From Aquimarina acroporae (GTDB lineage: Bacteria > Bacteroidota > Bacteroidia > Flavobacteriales > Flavobacteriaceae), in the NCBI RefSeq assembly GCF_023195925.1, contig NZ_JALPRE010000015.1, positions 85,595 through 149,594 of the forward strand: 64,000 nucleotides of DNA, given 5' to 3'. The position numbers were made by a program, and so were the translations under genes. Below the pieces are notes generated by a model. The model saw only the letters and a program-made list of their open reading frames with translations. It was not told the DNA's origin and searched no databases. Shown one piece after another: positions 8,936-15,939 of this stretch; position 1 is the stretch's first letter, and each line of letters starts with the position of its first letter.

Positions 8936-9790
8936 ATGTTACTATCGATGTTACAAGTAGACGCAGAGCAAGGAATAGAAAAAGCACAAGAATGGATGAA
9001 TTATGGTATTGATTTGGCCAAAGAGTTTGGACCAAAAATTATTACAGCAATTCTCATTTATATCATTGGTTCTTGGGTGATCAAACGTATAACCAAAGGA
9101 CTTACCAAAGTGTTTGCCAAAAGTAAATATGATGAATCCCTACAAAAGTTTTTATTAAACCTTGTATCGTGGGCACTTAAAATATTCTTGATTATCATAG
9201 TAATATCAAGATTAGGAGTAGATGTAACCACATTTGCTGCAGTTATAGCAGCGGCTGGTTTGGCCATTGGTATGGCATTACAAGGTTCACTAGCAAATTT
9301 TGCTGGAGGAGTTTTGATTATGATTTTTAAACCATACAAGATAGGAGACCTTATTGAAGCGCAAGGAGTATTGGGAGTGGTAAAGGAGATAGAAATTTTC
9401 ACTACCAAATTAACAACCCCACAAAATAAATTAGCTATCGTACCGAATGGTACTATGGCCAATGGAAATATTATAAATTATACTGCCGAAGGATTAATGC
9501 GTGTAGATCTTACGATAGGAGTAGGGTATGATGAAGATATTAAAAAGACAAAAGAGGTACTTCTTAAAGTGTTAACTGACAATGACAAAGTATTGAAAGA
9601 ACCTGCTCCTTCGGTAAATGTAGAGGGCCTAGGTGAGAGCTCTGTAGATTTTGCGGTACGACCATTTTGTAAACCTGAACATTACTGGGATGTGTACTTC
9701 GCGACTCTTGAGAATACTAAATTAGCTCTAGATGCTGCTGGTATTGAAATACCTTACCCACACTCTGTAGAAATACAAAAACAAGGATAG
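8936..9790 (+). CDS. MscS-family mechanosensitive channel (small)
   Basis: A 284-residue canonical three-helix MscS. TM3 is the Gly/Ala-rich AAAGLAIGMALQGSLANFAG, followed by the beta domain (KPYKIGDLIEAQGVLGVVKEI) with IVPNGTMANGNIINY, and a C-terminal alpha/beta domain ending PYPHSVEIQ. The length matches E. coli MscS (286). The 72-base gap to the upstream channel may carry its own promoter. A bidirectional terminator follows 28 bases after the stop. Confidence 0.95.
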   Translation: MLLSMLQVDAEQGIEKAQEWMNYGIDLAKEFGPKIITAILIYIIGSWVIKRITKGLTKVFAKSKYDESLQKFLLNLVSWALKIFLIIIVISRLGVDVTTFAAVIAAAGLAIGMALQGSLANFAGGVLIMIFKPYKIGDLIEAQGVLGVVKEIEIFTTKLTTPQNKLAIVPNGTMANGNIINYTAEGLMRVDLTIGVGYDEDIKKTKEVLLKVLTDNDKVLKEPAPSVNVEGLGESSVDFAVRPFCKPEHYWDVYFATLENTKLALDAAGIEIPYPHSVEIQKQG

Positions 9791-9817
9791 TATTGCTGAT
9801 ACAGATTATAATACTAC

Positions 9818-9848
9818 AAAAGGCTGTCTTCTAGAAGACAGCCTTTTT
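9818..9848. terminator. Bidirectional rho-independent terminator between mscS and arsC
   Basis: A perfect 24-base inverted repeat (9821-9844; arms AGGCTGTCTTCT and AGAAGACAGCCT) is flanked by A-rich sequence on the left and T6 on the right. It therefore works for the rightward mscS transcript and the leftward ars operon. Confidence 0.9.
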
Positions 9849-9853
9849 TATGT

Positions 9854-10279
9854 TTAAGAAATTGAAGAAGTCACATTTTGTTCAACGAAATTCTTACAAT
9901 ATTCTTTAATTTGGTTCCTTGTTTTGGTAAAAGCCGCATGAATTTCTTCTTCAGTCCCCTCTACTTTTGATGGGTCAAAAAAGTTGTAGTGTAACCGTTC
10001 TGCCTTACCGGGAAAAAAAGGACATCTTTCTTTTGCGTTATCACATACAGTAAGTATATACTCAAATTTGATGTTAAGATATTCATCCAGGTTATTTGAT
10101 GTATGATTCGAAATATCAATGCCATCTTCTTTCATAATGGCAATTGCTCTGGGGTTAACTCCATGGGTTTCTACACCGGCACTGTAAATTGTTGCATGTC
10201 CGCCTGCAAAATGTTTTAAATAGCCTTCGGCCATTTGACTACGGCAAGAATTACCTGTGCATAGCACTAAAATATTCAT
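9854..10279 (-). CDS. arsC: Arsenate reductase, low-MW phosphatase type
   Basis: Reduces arsenate to arsenite in the cytosol. The N-terminal CX5R loop is CTGNSCR (Cys7-Arg13). The resolving pair is Cys79 and Cys86 in LTVCDNAKERCPFFP, as in thioredoxin-coupled ArsC of the S. aureus type. At 141 residues it is of usual length. It is the last gene of the ars operon; its product arsenite would need an efflux pump, and none is nearby. Confidence 0.93.
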   Translation of the reverse strand: MNILVLCTGNSCRSQMAEGYLKHFAGGHATIYSAGVETHGVNPRAIAIMKEDGIDISNHTSNNLDEYLNIKFEYILTVCDNAKERCPFFPGKAERLHYNFFDPSKVEGTEEEIHAAFTKTRNQIKEYCKNFVEQNVTSSIS

Positions 10280-10295
10280 AATATGGTTTTTGTGG

Positions 10296-10793
10296 TTATA
10301 AAATTAATTTGCTTCGTCTTTCTAAAATAGTATTATCATGCCAGACCCCATTTAGTCTTCCTACTTTTTCTCGATATCCAATTTCTCTAAATCCTACAGC
10401 TTTGTGCAACGCTATACTAGCTTTATTCTGGCGAAAAATACCGGCTTGTAACGTCCAGAATCCTTGCGCTTCACTCTCGTCTATTAATCGAGATAAAAGT
10501 AATTTACCGATTCCTAAATTTCTAAATTTTGAAGTTATATAAATGCTAACTTCTGCTACGCCTTGATACACTTTTCGTTTAGAAGTAGGGGATAGGGCCG
10601 CCCAACCCATGACTTGATTCTCTTTCATGGCCTTAAACCTACAAGGTTTTATATGAGATGCATCCCAGTCCTGCCAACTAGGAACTTTGGTTTCGAAAGT
10701 GGCAATTCCTGTAGCAATTCCTTCTTGATAAATGGCTGCGATTTCTGACCAATCGTTTTCAGAAAAAGATACTATTTCTATGGGAGCACTCAT
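10296..10793 (-). CDS. GNAT acetyltransferase of the ars operon (ArsN1/phosphinothricin acetyltransferase-like)
   Basis: A 165-residue GNAT of the phosphinothricin acetyltransferase group: IYQEGIATGIATFET near the N-terminus, then VYITSKFRNLGIGKLLLSRLI as acetyl-CoA motif A and KASIALHKAVGFREIGYREKVGR. Members in arsenic operons (ArsN1) acetylate arsinothricin, an organoarsenical antibiotic, or related amino acids. The ATG follows the stop codon of the DUF6428 gene without any intervening base, so translation is almost certainly coupled. The substrate is inferred from context. Confidence 0.85.
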   Translation of the reverse strand: MSAPIEIVSFSENDWSEIAAIYQEGIATGIATFETKVPSWQDWDASHIKPCRFKAMKENQVMGWAALSPTSKRKVYQGVAEVSIYITSKFRNLGIGKLLLSRLIDESEAQGFWTLQAGIFRQNKASIALHKAVGFREIGYREKVGRLNGVWHDNTILERRSKLIL

Positions 10794-11282
10794 TTAGCAA
10801 CACCCACTTCCTGGGGCACATGCATTCGCTACACTTGCTTCTGCAGTTTCTGGCACTCCGCAGGTTTCTTTTGCCTTACAATCTGTAGCTTCAACGCCAA
10901 GTTTTACAATAAGTTGCCCTTCTTTTACTACAAAACCTGTGATAAGTAGCTGTGCTGTATGAAACATGGCATTTCCATATTCCATTTTAACGGGAGCGTC
11001 CATTTCATACGACTTCATCTTACCTACTTTTCTTAGGATACCCAAAGCTTTATAAGCACTCATATAGTCTGCTTTACCTAGCTCCATAGGGCTTTCCCAA
11101 AGCTGAATAACGGTCTCCTTCCAAGAGTCGGTTTGTGCACCACAGTCTACAGATTCGACGGTGATATGTTTTACCTCGGTGATGTGGTAATTGGTGCCTA
11201 CCAACATTCCTGGTGCGTATTCAAATAATAAAGATTTACCTTGATGTTCTGCCAATAACGTTATGAATTCTGATGTCGTCAT
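10794..11282 (-). CDS. DUF6428 family arsenic-operon protein with Cys-rich tail
   Basis: A 162-residue soluble protein of the DUF6428 family, which is often found between arsR and arsC in Bacteroidota. The body is a predicted alpha/beta protein. The last ~30 residues contain Cys in KAKETCGVPE, ANACAPG and a terminal GSGCC, suggesting thiol ligands for arsenite or another soft metal. Biochemical function is unknown. It lies between arsR and the GNAT gene, 27 bases after arsR. Confidence 0.85.
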   Translation of the reverse strand: MTTSEFITLLAEHQGKSLLFEYAPGMLVGTNYHITEVKHITVESVDCGAQTDSWKETVIQLWESPMELGKADYMSAYKALGILRKVGKMKSYEMDAPVKMEYGNAMFHTAQLLITGFVVKEGQLIVKLGVEATDCKAKETCGVPETAEASVANACAPGSGCC

Positions 11283-11309
11283 ATCTATTGTTTTTAGTGT
11301 TGTTGCTGG

Positions 11310-11633
11310 TTAGCAACAGTTATGCTTTGTTTTATTAAAAAATGAATTTAAGGATTCCTGTAGCTCGTTCCATCGATCAAGGTCAATACAATAGCACATA
11401 CTTTTACCTTCTATTTCTCCTTTTAAAAGACCAATACTTTTGAGTTCTTTAAGATGTTGTGAAATAGTAGCTTGTGCCAGGCCAATTTCATCGACAAGAT
11501 CATTGCATATGCAAGAGTTTTGAGTGCTAATGTGTTGCAGAATAGCAATTCTTGCAGGATGCCCAAGTACTTTGAAAAATTGAGCCAGCTCATTTTGTCT
11601 TTGATCGAATATTTGTGATTTTGTAATTCCCAT
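11310..11633 (-). CDS. arsR: ArsR/SmtB family arsenite-responsive repressor
   Basis: A 107-residue winged-helix repressor. The core is VLGHPARIAILQHI, then a Cys pair SCICNDLV (Cys41, Cys43) at the alpha-3 metal site where ArsR proteins usually have CVC, and the recognition helix QATISQHLKEL. Further Cys occur at 80, 82 and at the C-terminal CC (106-107). Arsenite binding would release it from the palindrome at 11646-11663 just upstream of its start. It is the first gene of the operon. Confidence 0.95.
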   Translation of the reverse strand: MGITKSQIFDQRQNELAQFFKVLGHPARIAILQHISTQNSCICNDLVDEIGLAQATISQHLKELKSIGLLKGEIEGKSMCYCIDLDRWNELQESLNSFFNKTKHNCC

Positions 11634-11645
11634 TATTCATTTATA

Positions 11646-11663
11646 TATCGCAATATTACGATA
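11646..11663. promoter_or_regulatory. Probable ArsR operator
   Basis: TATCGCAATATTACGATA is an 18-base inverted repeat with one mismatched pair, 13 bases upstream of the arsR start. Position and AT-rich dyad are typical of ArsR/SmtB operators. Autoregulation is inferred. Confidence 0.75.
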
Positions 11664-11676
11664 ATAATAAATTAAT

Positions 11677-11708
11677 AAAAAGTCAGAAGTAAGTTTTCTG
11701 ACTTTTTT
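11677..11708. terminator. Terminator downstream of the TM2 gene
   Basis: Arms AAAAGTCAGAA (11677-11687) and TTCTGACTTTT (11696-11706) form an 11-pair hairpin with T-runs on both sides. It lies just after the TM2 gene stop and isolates that gene from the ars promoter. Confidence 0.8.
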
Positions 11709-11714
11709 AACTTT

Positions 11715-12086
11715 TTAGAACCAGGGTTTTTTACCCGCCTGATAGGTTTGGTAAAACTCTTCATCCGATTTGGTAAGGTACATGATACCTTCTATGATTC
11801 CTACGATCCAAGAAATTGAAGAAGTAATACCACAGGTAAAGATTCCTAATAAACCTAAAATTAGCATAATTACACCTTCTTTGGTATATCCTAGAACAAA
11901 CTTGTGAATTCCCAGACTTCCTAAAACGATTCCTAGAATTCCGGCAAGCATCTTTTTGTTTTCACTAGAACTAAATACCTCCTTGGCATCTTCAGCAAAT
12001 TCTTTGGCCGTTTCTTTTACAGTTTCTGCGGCTTCTTCTGCTCCTTTTTTAAGGTCATCCCCTAGATTGTTGTTTTCTTCGCTCAT
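11715..12086 (-). CDS. TM2 domain membrane protein
   Basis: A 123-residue protein with an acidic, probably helical cytosolic N-terminus (about residues 1-42) rich in Glu, Ala and Lys. A TM2 domain follows: GILGIVLGSLGIHKFVLGY, a short turn, then ILGLLGIFTCGITSSISWIVGIIEGIMYL. TM2 proteins are widespread two-helix membrane proteins without an established enzymatic role. The gene is monocistronic with its own terminator. Confidence 0.9.
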   Translation of the reverse strand: MSEENNNLGDDLKKGAEEAAETVKETAKEFAEDAKEVFSSSENKKMLAGILGIVLGSLGIHKFVLGYTKEGVIMLILGLLGIFTCGITSSISWIVGIIEGIMYLTKSDEEFYQTYQAGKKPWF

Positions 12087-12150
12087 GTTGTTTAATTAAT
12101 TGATTAACTTCATGAAAAATACAAAAAAAATGTTTCCAATAATGATTCGA

Positions 12151-12537
12151 CTATAAAAAAGCTTTATCTATGGGTTCCCAAAGTTCAATTTTATTTCCTT
12201 CAGGATCGATAATCCATCCAAATTTGCCATATTCATATTCCTCAACTTCACCTACCACAGTAACACCTTCTTTTTTAAGTACCTCTAACAGTTCTATTAG
12301 ATTTTCAACCCGAAAGTTCATCATAAATTCTTTTTTGCTTGGAGCAAAATAAGTGGTGTCGTCCTTAAAGGGACTCCATTGGGTAGAGCAATCGTTCCCT
12401 TCTTTATCTTTCCACCAAAACGTACAACCATAATCATCTACCGGTAGCCCGAGATGTTTACCATACCATTCTTTAATTGCTTTTGGGTCTTTGGTTTTGA
12501 AGAAAAACCCTCCTAGTCCTGTTACTCTTTTATCCAT
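12151..12537 (-). CDS. VOC (glyoxalase/bleomycin-resistance) family protein
   Basis: A 128-residue protein with two beta-alpha-beta-beta-beta halves. The first shows FFFKTKDPKAIKEWYGKHLGL, and the second ends FGWIIDPEGNKIELWEP, the usual metal-site Glu-containing strand of VOC proteins. The substrate is unknown. Its start is 4 bases after the stop of the DUF1801 gene, so the two form an operon. Confidence 0.88.
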   Translation of the reverse strand: MDKRVTGLGGFFFKTKDPKAIKEWYGKHLGLPVDDYGCTFWWKDKEGNDCSTQWSPFKDDTTYFAPSKKEFMMNFRVENLIELLEVLKKEGVTVVGEVEEYEYGKFGWIIDPEGNKIELWEPIDKAFL

Positions 12538-12541
12538 AACA

Positions 12542-13000
12542 TTATTTCTTTTTTACATTGGTTTCATAGATCTCTATCCATTCTTGAACGCTCATTTTGG
12601 CAGCCAATTCTCCTATAAGATCTAGTGGAATTTGGTCTATCTTTTTAAAACGAATGCAGCTTTTACCCATGTCCAGTTTCGTTTTCATGTGTTTTGGATA
12701 TTCACCTACAAACCAGTCCATAAGCTCTTTCTTGGCATAGATACCGCTATGATATACCGCAATAAAATTCTTTTGTGAAGCAATGTTCATAAACGGAAGT
12801 GGTAACTTAGGGTCGCAATGATATCCTTCGGGGTACATACTGTGAGGTACTACATAACCGATCATACCGTAACTTATCTCTTCAGAAAATCCTTCGGGTA
12901 GATTTTTTTTAATGATCTTTCTTAATTCGGTCATTATCGGTTGCCGCTCTTCGGGGATCGCAGCGATGTATTCATCTGGAGTATTGGCTTTATATTGCAT
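12542..13000 (-). CDS. DUF1801 domain protein
   Basis: A 152-residue soluble protein of the DUF1801/YdhG-like fold. Signs are the N-terminal DEYIAAIPEERQPIMTELRKII, the conserved EEISYGMIGYVVP, and CIRFKKIDQIPLDLIGEL near the C-terminus. The family has no settled function. It is co-directional with and 4 bases from the VOC gene. Confidence 0.88.
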   Translation of the reverse strand: MQYKANTPDEYIAAIPEERQPIMTELRKIIKKNLPEGFSEEISYGMIGYVVPHSMYPEGYHCDPKLPLPFMNIASQKNFIAVYHSGIYAKKELMDWFVGEYPKHMKTKLDMGKSCIRFKKIDQIPLDLIGELAAKMSVQEWIEIYETNVKKK

Positions 13001-13017
13001 TGTTCTATGTTTTTTGA

Positions 13018-13536
13018 TTAGTTCTGAATTGGTTTTCGTTGTAGTACTAATGCTGAGATAAGTGAAATGATGAATCCTATAATAAATACGGTAGCTGCCA
13101 TTAGCAAAAAGCTAAAAAATGTATTGGAGAACATTTCTTTTTGCGCTTCCAGTTTTTCATATTCAACCTTAAAGTCAGCTTCAGATAGTGTTTGACGAAG
13201 TTCTTCTACATAATGGCTATAGTACTCTGTCATAAAATCTGGATTAATGTATTTTATATAAATTACATCCAGGATTCCAAATGCGAGAGCTGCTATAAGG
13301 GAAATCAAAACTCCGATAAGTAATGCTTTTCCGAAGGAAACAGTTCCATTATTTTCTTTGTCTCTAAAATGCTTAATTCCGAAGAATACAAAAAGTAATG
13401 ATACCACCATACCGGTATACCCGATAACTTCTTGTATAGAATAATCTAAATTTTTTCCCAGAAACCAGCCCGCTAGTGCCAAAACGCAAATAGTAATTGC
13501 ACTGTAAATTCCGTAACGTATAACTGTGTTTTTCAT
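13018..13536 (-). CDS. DUF4199 family integral membrane protein
   Basis: A 172-residue protein with four predicted membrane segments: two near the N-terminus (GIYSAITICVLALAGWFLG and VIGYTGMVVSLLFVFFGI), one in the middle (ALLIGVLISLIAALAFGIL) and one at the C-terminus (FLLMAATVFIIGFIISLIS). A periplasmic or cytosolic helical loop lies between the last two. DUF4199 is common in Bacteroidota and uncharacterised. I use the ATG giving MKNTVIRYG instead of a GTG 30 bases upstream. It lies downstream of the LuxR-type gene, with a palindrome and a good -7 box between them. Confidence 0.88.
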   Translation of the reverse strand: MKNTVIRYGIYSAITICVLALAGWFLGKNLDYSIQEVIGYTGMVVSLLFVFFGIKHFRDKENNGTVSFGKALLIGVLISLIAALAFGILDVIYIKYINPDFMTEYYSHYVEELRQTLSEADFKVEYEKLEAQKEMFSNTFFSFLLMAATVFIIGFIISLISALVLQRKPIQN

Positions 13537-13655
13537 GTGTTTATTGTATTGTTTTTTAATGGTCACATGTAACCTTTGATGTTAAAAATAATCATTTCCT
13601 TGTGTGTTAATAATTATATTTAACATGTCGGTTTCATCTCTTTAAAAGTTTGATC

Positions 13656-13663
13656 CAAAAGTA
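13656..13663 (-). promoter_or_regulatory. -7 promoter box for the DUF4199 gene
   Basis: Read on the minus strand this is TACTTTTG, a full TAnnTTTG match. It lies 30 bases downstream of the centre of the palindrome at 13686-13701, with about 120 bases of leader before the ATG. Confidence 0.6.
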
Positions 13664-13685
13664 GATTTATCTCGATAATTAGTAC

Positions 13686-13701
13686 TCATACTAAAGTATG
13701 A
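13686..13701. promoter_or_regulatory. Perfect palindrome, candidate operator of the membrane LuxR-type regulator
   Basis: TCATACTAAAGTATGA consists of two 7-base arms around AA. It lies between the stop of the LuxR-type gene and the promoter box of DUF4199, where a -33 element would otherwise be. Binding by the adjacent regulator is inference from position. Confidence 0.55.
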
Positions 13702-13731
13702 ATTGTATACGACTTTGGTATGATTTAGCCG

Positions 13732-14148
13732 TTATTGCTCAATAATTTGAAGTTTTTTGGCGATTTGTATGGCTTGTGTTCTACGTTTTGCATTTAACTT
13801 TACCAAAACATTAGATACATGTGTTTTTATGGTACTTTCTGAAACGAACAATTTATTTGCAATTTCTTTATTAGACAATCCAGAGGCAATTTCACATAAA
13901 ACCTCATATTCTCTTTTGCTTAGACCTAACTCTTCGATTTTTTGCAGATCGATCTCTGCAGAAGTTTGCTGCCCCTGATGTATTACTCTTTTGTTGATGA
14001 TAGCACCAACAATAAAAAAAACTATGGCGATAACAGCAATTACAATTTCTATAGAAGCACTACCAGTAAACAAACTATACTTGCTTATTTGAAATAACAA
14101 AAGCAAAGCAATAATTAAAGTTGCAAAAATGAATATCGTTTTCCTCAC
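13732..14148 (-). CDS. Membrane-anchored LuxR-type HTH regulator
   Basis: A 138-residue protein with two membrane helices (TIFIFATLIIALLLLF and IEIVIAVIAIVFFIVGAII) and a C-terminal GerE/LuxR HTH (LSKREYEVLCEIASGLSNKEIA, then STIKTHVSNVLVKL). It has no receiver domain, so it is a membrane-tethered one-component regulator. The start codon is GTG; an in-frame stop lies 12 bases upstream and no ATG occurs in the N-terminal part. It follows the HD gene by 24 bases. The neighbouring DUF4199 membrane protein is its likely target or sensory partner. Confidence 0.88.
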   Translation of the reverse strand: MRKTIFIFATLIIALLLLFQISKYSLFTGSASIEIVIAVIAIVFFIVGAIINKRVIHQGQQTSAEIDLQKIEELGLSKREYEVLCEIASGLSNKEIANKLFVSESTIKTHVSNVLVKLNAKRRTQAIQIAKKLQIIEQ

Positions 14149-14172
14149 CCTATAAATTTAGAAAAACTCTGT

Positions 14173-14793
14173 TTATTTTGATAAGATATTGATTTCTTGC
14201 TGAAGATTAGATTTGGCATTTTCCTCATATTGCATAAAAAAATGTTCAGTTTTAAAAATACGAGGCATATGAAGAAAGTGATGTAACATTTTAAGTCTAC
14301 CAGGATTATATAGTTTCGACGGGTAATATTTATATTCTTTTCTGATGTTTTTATAGTAGGTTTCATAGCTGTTCCAGTCACTTCCTAAAATTGCCAGGTC
14401 GGCATCAGTAAATAAGTTGATGTCGTTATTTTCTGAAACCTGATGCCCTTTGGTAGCTACTATCATCTTCCGGCAATGTGCAATTCTTGATTCATCTAGA
14501 TTTAATTCGATTAAAACCTTTCTTGCCTTTACAGCGCTTTGTTCTTCATTGTTTTGTTTAAGGATGTTATAGACAAAATCATGATAAAACAATGCAAATA
14601 GCATGATGTCCCAGTCTTTGGTTTGATCTTTTATTGGTATTAGATTTTGATAAATATGATCTAAATGAGTGAGGTTGTGATAATATCGCTTTTTGGTAGA
14701 ATGATGCTTTTCTACAGCCTTCCACAGAGCAGTACTATGTACCTGATCATTGGTGTAGTTAGAGACTAATGCTATGAATATATCTTTTAGCAA
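14173..14793 (-). CDS. HD-superfamily phosphohydrolase (COG4339-like)
   Basis: A 206-residue predicted metal-dependent hydrolase. Metal ligands appear as YHNLTHLDHI (His) and ALFYHDFVYN (the HD pair), followed by ESRIAHCRKMIVATKGHQ and FTDADLAILG. The substrate is unknown; the family is annotated as a predicted HD hydrolase. Its start overlaps the end of the dehydrogenase gene by 7 bases, so the two are translationally coupled. Confidence 0.88.
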   Translation of the reverse strand: MLKDIFIALVSNYTNDQVHSTALWKAVEKHHSTKKRYYHNLTHLDHIYQNLIPIKDQTKDWDIMLFALFYHDFVYNILKQNNEEQSAVKARKVLIELNLDESRIAHCRKMIVATKGHQVSENNDINLFTDADLAILGSDWNSYETYYKNIRKEYKYYPSKLYNPGRLKMLHHFLHMPRIFKTEHFFMQYEENAKSNLQQEINILSK

Positions 14794-15728
14794 AACTGAG
14801 CTTTAATTTTATCTACAATAGTCTGGGCCAATTTTTCTTTAGACTCTACTGTCCAACCTGCAACATGGGGAGTCAACAATACATTATTCATACCCATAAG
14901 CTCTTGAAAAGCCTTGGGCATTGTTGTAGTGTTCGAAAAAAGATTTTCGAAAGATGATTTTTCATATTCCAAAACGTCTAGTCCTGCACCTAGAATTTTT
15001 TTGTTTTGCAATGCTTCAACAAGATCCGAAGTGACTACACTTTTTCCTCTGGCTGTGTTGATGAGCCAGAATGGTTTTTTAAACTTGTTGATGAACTCTT
15101 TATTGACCATCCCTATCGTTTTGGGAGTCTCTGGAGTATGCAGACTTAGAATATCGGTTTTTTCGAAAAACTCATCGAGTTCAACTTGAGTAGCATCACT
15201 ATTTTCAACATCTTCGAGAATGTCATAACAAATTACTTCAACGGTAAACCCTCTTAGTTTTCGAGCAAAAGCCCGCCCCATGTTTCCGTAGCCAATAATT
15301 CCCACTGTTTTTCCGTCTAGCTCAAGTCCGCGATGGGCTTCGCGTAACCATTTTCCATCAATAACACTGTTATGAGCTTGATTTAACTTGTTAAATAATG
15401 ATAAAATCATTCCCAGCGCATGCTCACCTACGGCATTACGATTTCCTTCGGGAGCATTAAATAGTTCGATCCCTTGTTGAGAAGCATATTCGATATCTAT
15501 ATTTTCTAATCCTGCTCCAACTCGACCTATAAACTTTAGGTTCTTAGCTTTGTCCAAAAACACCTTGTCTATTGCAAAGCGACTACGAATTATAATACCA
15601 TCATATTGGTCAATCTTACTTTCAATTTCGATCTTAGATGAAGTGTAATCTTCGTCATTTTGAAAGCCTACTTCTTTAAGTTGATTAATGAGTAAAGGGT
15701 GATTTGTATCGAGGTGGAGAATCTTCAT
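14787..15728 (-). CDS. D-isomer-specific 2-hydroxyacid dehydrogenase (SerA-like)
   Basis: A 313-residue NAD-dependent dehydrogenase. The Rossmann motif is GIIGYGNMG, the substrate Arg lies in INTARG, and the catalytic His in LTPHVAGW. The family includes 3-phosphoglycerate dehydrogenase, but it lacks the ACT domain of many SerA proteins, so serine biosynthesis is only one option. The ATG giving MKILHLDTNH is preferred; the longer TTG form adds a 13-residue unconserved leader. Confidence 0.88.
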   Translation of the reverse strand: MKILHLDTNHPLLINQLKEVGFQNDEDYTSSKIEIESKIDQYDGIIIRSRFAIDKVFLDKAKNLKFIGRVGAGLENIDIEYASQQGIELFNAPEGNRNAVGEHALGMILSLFNKLNQAHNSVIDGKWLREAHRGLELDGKTVGIIGYGNMGRAFARKLRGFTVEVICYDILEDVENSDATQVELDEFFEKTDILSLHTPETPKTIGMVNKEFINKFKKPFWLINTARGKSVVTSDLVEALQNKKILGAGLDVLEYEKSSFENLFSNTTTMPKAFQELMGMNNVLLTPHVAGWTVESKEKLAQTIVDKIKAQFC

Positions 15729-15856
15729 TATCGGTGTTGTTAAGATGCAAAAATACTTAATATACAAGCTTCGGATATAATAACGAGAGATGTTCTTATA
15801 ATTTTTGAAAAATTTAAGATTTTCCTGTTTTCATTGGGTTTTGGTACATACATAAA

Positions 15857-15872
15857 TACGTAGGGTTACCTA
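15857..15872 (+). promoter_or_regulatory. Operator A of the shared palindrome family, upstream of the fibre-like T9SS gene
   Basis: TACGTAGGGTTACCTA is a diverged copy of the TACGTAR-NN-YTACGTA palindrome found three more times downstream. A TAGTTTTG -7 box (15896-15903) starts 31 bases from its centre, and the ATG lies 36 bases beyond that. No TTG -33 element is seen; the palindrome lies near that place. This suggests an activator site. Confidence 0.55.
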
Positions 15873-15939
15873 TATCATCATCTAGGGTAGATATTTAGTT
15901 TTGCCGCGTAAATAAGTTTTCTGAAAAACCCCTTAATAA

